A stretch of 64,000 bases of DNA from Onchocerca volvulus (Eukaryota > Nematoda > Chromadorea > Rhabditida > Onchocercidae). Below, in pieces: positions 60,701-64,000 of this stretch. How positions within the stretch are numbered: the first letter of the stretch is position 1; every line of letters starts with the position of its first letter. Location of the stretch: contig HG738139.1 of the NCBI GenBank assembly GCA_000499405.2, positions 814,564 to 878,563 on the forward strand, given 5' to 3'. Under the pieces are notes generated by a model that worked only from the letters and a program-made list of their open reading frames with translations, ran no database searches and was not told the DNA's origin. The translations under genes and the position numbers were made by a program.

Positions 60701-63700
60701 GATCACCAAAAGGATGTAAACATCCATGATGGTAATACTTATCAATCTCAGCCAACATTCAGAAAGGTAAATCATTTATTTGTAGTATTTATTCAATTTT
60801 AGTGAAAAGGAAAAAAAATTCTTGTATGCAAATTAGCACTAATTTATGCCAATCTGTTGATTCTTTTTCATTTCGGAACACAAAAAATTAGAGATGTATG
60901 GCAGCAAATTAACTCTGATCTTTTGCAAAATCTACTATTAGTCACTGTTTAATGTCTTGGGATGCAACATAACTCACAGTGTGCTTTGCTTCATTATTTG
61001 ATCAGTTGTTTCGTTAGTTATTTAGCCCATTATATAGATGATAACCCAAGCAGAAAAGATGGAAGAAAACATCGGATGAAAAGGAAGTTCTCAAAACATA
61101 AATTAGAGACTGCAAGAAACTAAAGCAATTCCATCCTCAGTTTTGTAATAATTGTAAAAACATGGAAGTTTTTTTAAATGCGATTTTACAGCCTGCAATA
61201 ACCGCTCATGTTCGTCATTCATCTGTTTCGGGGAAAGATGGAACTACATCATTTGAACATGAGAGGGAAACACCAGTGGAGATAGAAAAACGGAAGTGTG
61301 AGGGTTAGTCGTGATATTTCGGTCTTTTTTCAATTTTATTGGGATTCAACGCGAGCTTAAAATATCCAAAGAAATAACTTTTATAAATTTTCAACTGTTA
61401 TAAATAACATATAACTTTTATTTTTAGACTGATTATCTGTGTGTTTTCAAAATGAATTTTCATTTTTTTTGTTTATTTGATTTTTCAGAAATGAAACTTC
61501 CTCTTCCTGAACGTACTGACGAGGAAACACTGGCAGGTTTGAATAAAATGGCTAAAACAGGAGCAATGACATCCACACCAGCAAGTAGTTTTGCTCCTCC
61601 AATTGAAGACCCGATAGGTGGTTAGTTGGTATTATTCTATCAGTACGAAATCTTTGTAACAGCAATGAATTAGTATAAGTTTTATAAACTATATTTAGAA
61701 TCGTTTCATCCAATCCCTTCGAGCGCTGCTGATCCTTTCTTCCAAAAACCGATATTTGATGAAGCTCTCACTGCAAATACTGCTTTTGGTAGACGAATGA
61801 GCATATGCGAAGTTTGTTCTTTACTTATTTTCATATTTTCTATAAAAACAATTATGATAAGAGAAATAAAATGCTAAAAGGATAAAAATTCTTATTTTTA
61901 ATCTATCAATTCATTTCTAGCAACGCCGTGATACTTTGATCAAATTGTCGCAAAAAATTGGTGTTGAGAATATTATTGGAAGTAAGAAACTAGGATTCGG
62001 TGCTAACGACAATATCAGTGAGGAATTACGTCGACTGTCGATTGCTCCAGGTGATGCGAATCCAGATGAAGTAATTACTCATGAAGGATTGAGGTTAGTA
62101 TGACATTTTTCCGCGCATCTTTCTGAAAAGTAGCGTGGATAACATTATTTCACAAAATTGTCAGGGATTATTACATTAAGAGGAAAGGAACTTATTGTAG
62201 ATCGCACGTTGAATCCGAAATAAATCCTTGGGATGAAAAACTGCGAGACAAAATTATGACTACCCAACGTTTCTGTCCAGCGAATTGTCACGACTTCCCG
62301 GTAATTCACACTATTATAGATACAAATTACCTAAATACTTTTTTAATCTCTAATTACTTGTTGTTTGCTTCATTACTACTTTCAAAAGATTTGATTTCAG
62401 AAATTTCTAGAAGAAAATAGAATAGAAAACATTCGATATTTTTTACAGGAAAGATGCAGTCGTCTTACTCCTGGCGGTGCTGTGATTTTAGGAGGTGAAC
62501 GTTTTGACATTGAATGTTTGATTGGCGAAGGTGGTTTTGCTAAAGTTTACAAGGGAAAATCAGAAGATGGCAACTTTTATGCGGTGAAGGTATTTTTTTC
62601 TCCTATATTTAACTAGTTTTATGGAAAATTTTCAGAGGGTAACAATTTTTTTTCTTTTTATTGTTTGAAGAATTTCAGCTTTTAAGACCCATCATTATTA
62701 AAAAACAAAATAAATGGAAATTCCTCTAAATATTTCCGTTTTTTTTTTTTTTTTTTCTTTTTCTCATTGTGATATTTTTATTGCAGCTTCAAATGCCACC
62801 GTGTAAATGGGAAGTTTATGCTTGTGAAACACTGCGTATTCGAATGCCGAAAATTATGTTGGATGGTATAATGAATATCCGCGATGCATACTTATTTTCG
62901 AATGCAAGTGCTATTGTTTATGAGTATCACAAGCATGGAAACCTCCTAGTGAGTTTGTTTTCTTTTTTTCCGTTCCATGAATCCAATACATCTGCATAAT
63001 CTCATCTTAACTCGCAGCTTTGGAAACAAAATTTTTCAATTTGTATTTTGCAAAAAACATCCTAATTTTTAAAGCTTGGATATTTTTTTTCCGGTCATGT
63101 TTCCAAATCTGTTCCCAGAAATTATTCCAGTTTATTTTTTGAATGTGTTCATTTTCTAGGATATGGTAAATAAACTGCAAGCCCGGAATATGTCATGCTC
63201 AGGTCTATTAACGGTTTATCTCGCTTGGGAAATCGGTCGAATATTGGAGGCAGTTCATAATGTCCAAATAATACATGGTGATATTAAACCGGATAACTTC
63301 ATGATCCTTCATCGGTTAATTACTAATTTCCTACGAGTATTTAAATCTTCATCACCCTTTATATAACTTTGTGATTTTTTAGATTAAATGAAGATGCCAC
63401 ATTAGAACAAATTCTCGACAGGAAATCTTTCACATTGAAATTGATTGATTGGGGACGTACCATCGACATGAATTTCTTAAAAGGATGCACATTTCGAGGG
63501 AAAGCTGGCACAGTAGCTTTTGATTGTCCTGAGATGCAAGTAAAATTTTACTTTTGGTAAATGTCAGCATATTTTTGGAAACTGGAATAAATTTTACGTC
63601 ACTATGATCCTGACATCTAGTAAGCAATATCATTATCTCTAATTATTCATATAAGAAATTGAGGATGGTCGACCATGGACATATCAAACAGATTTCTACG

Positions 63701-64000
63701 GTTTTGTTTCGACGCTTCATGTTATAATATATGGAAAATATATGAAGGTGTTCCGGAATACTGCTGGACGGTACAGCTCAACATCTGTGATGAAAAGGTT
63801 AGTCAATTATTCCAAACTTGGGTTTTCAAAAGTTAAGGAATTTGTTCCTTTTTCTTTAATATTGCGCGCAAAATTTCTCCAGCGACATCATTAGTATGGA
63901 GGAAATAATAGTAGTAATCATTGATTGTCGATTGTCTGGTTGCGCATCATCTTAACGCGTTTTTGGTTTCATCTGCATTATTTATAACGACGATTATAGT
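57764..64000 (+). CDS. bub-1: BUB1 spindle checkpoint Ser/Thr kinase (3' end unresolved)
   Basis: BUB1 acts at kinetochores, phosphorylates histone H2A and recruits checkpoint proteins. Exons seen: 57764-57802 (tentative), 57951-58098, 58451-58552, 58627-58727, 59046-59110, 59193-59241, 59342-59497, 59725-59936, 60007-60120, 60309-60409, 60511-60608, 60679-60766, 61192-61303, 61489-61617, 61699-61811, 61921-62093, 62165-62300, 62449-62589, 62787-62948, 63160-63314, 63383-63539, 63664-63797; at least 895 codons in phase. N-terminal Mad3/BUB1 region: QLKWMEENFEGDE, FYNDERLL, RVDEAFRAMLYQYF. The kinase domain has GEGGFAKVYKG, YAVK, IIHGDIKPDNFM (HGD instead of HRD, as in other BUB1), LIDWGRTIDM in place of DFG, and PWTYQTDFYGF. 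The first exon was not found. The 3' end is open; 63,883-63,954 gives a weak in-frame ending. Confidence 0.9.

Noticed and set aside
63883..63954. Final exon of bub-1 ending at TAA near 63,954
   Set aside because: The acceptor (TCTCCAG) and phase fit, but the peptide (SDIISMEEIIVV) does not clearly match the BUB1 C-terminal lobe and would leave the domain short, so the 3' end is left open.
1..64000. Bacterial (Wolbachia-type) insertions, CRISPR arrays, rRNA or tRNA genes
   Set aside because: I saw no prokaryotic-type open frames, no regular spacer-repeat arrays, and no sequence with a convincing tRNA A box, B box and cloverleaf. Absence was judged by eye; tRNAscan-SE and a search against Wolbachia genomes would settle it.

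Overview
The window is AT-rich eukaryotic nuclear DNA with intron-rich genes, many short GT-AG introns, long A/T runs and splice acceptors sitting directly in front of start codons. The protein set (a worm-type XBP-1 with a 23-nt IRE-1 intron, a LOTUS-Tudor protein, BUB-1, pelota) points to a nematode. The extreme AT content and the poly(A)/poly(T) tracts suggest a spirurid or filarial worm; species cannot be told from the sequence. Exon models below were built by hand from splice signals, reading phase and family motifs. Every multi-exon model reported keeps phase through all its junctions.

Layout. 1-2,686: non-coding. 2,687-7,741 (-): 13-exon polypeptide GalNAc-transferase. 7,742-12,585: AT-rich non-coding. 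12,586-22,364 (-): 10-exon LOTUS-Tudor protein whose last intron (12,820-16,212) holds decayed Helitron transposon pieces on the opposite strand. 24,115-27,495 (+): pelota, the ribosome rescue factor, with a GC-AG intron. 28,300-29,522 (-): xbp-1, the unfolded-protein-response bZIP factor, with the IRE-1 splice hairpins readable. 31,163-34,217 (-): ARG1-like J-domain protein. 35,783-37,656 (+): BRX1 ribosome biogenesis factor. 38,649-39,169 (-): unknown 70-residue protein. 41,663-47,276 (+): unknown 17-exon protein with three helix-turn-helix-like repeats. 48,509-51,152 and 52,485-54,713 (+): a tandem pair of paralogous single-pass membrane proteins with a thrombospondin-1-like Cys module. 54,714-57,763: non-coding with a second Helitron remnant. 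57,764 to the window end (+): BUB1 spindle checkpoint kinase, 3' end not resolved.

Genes with related roles. The GalNAc-transferase works in the secretory pathway, whose load XBP-1 monitors; pelota and BRX1 act on ribosome rescue and ribosome assembly. I see no evidence that the window is an operon or a single pathway. The most original material is the tandem membrane-protein pair (possibly nematode-specific), the HTH-repeat protein, and the Helitron debris with its associated twin repeats at two separate loci. The best-supported mechanistic element is the 23-nt IRE-1 intron of xbp-1 with its overlapping reading frames.
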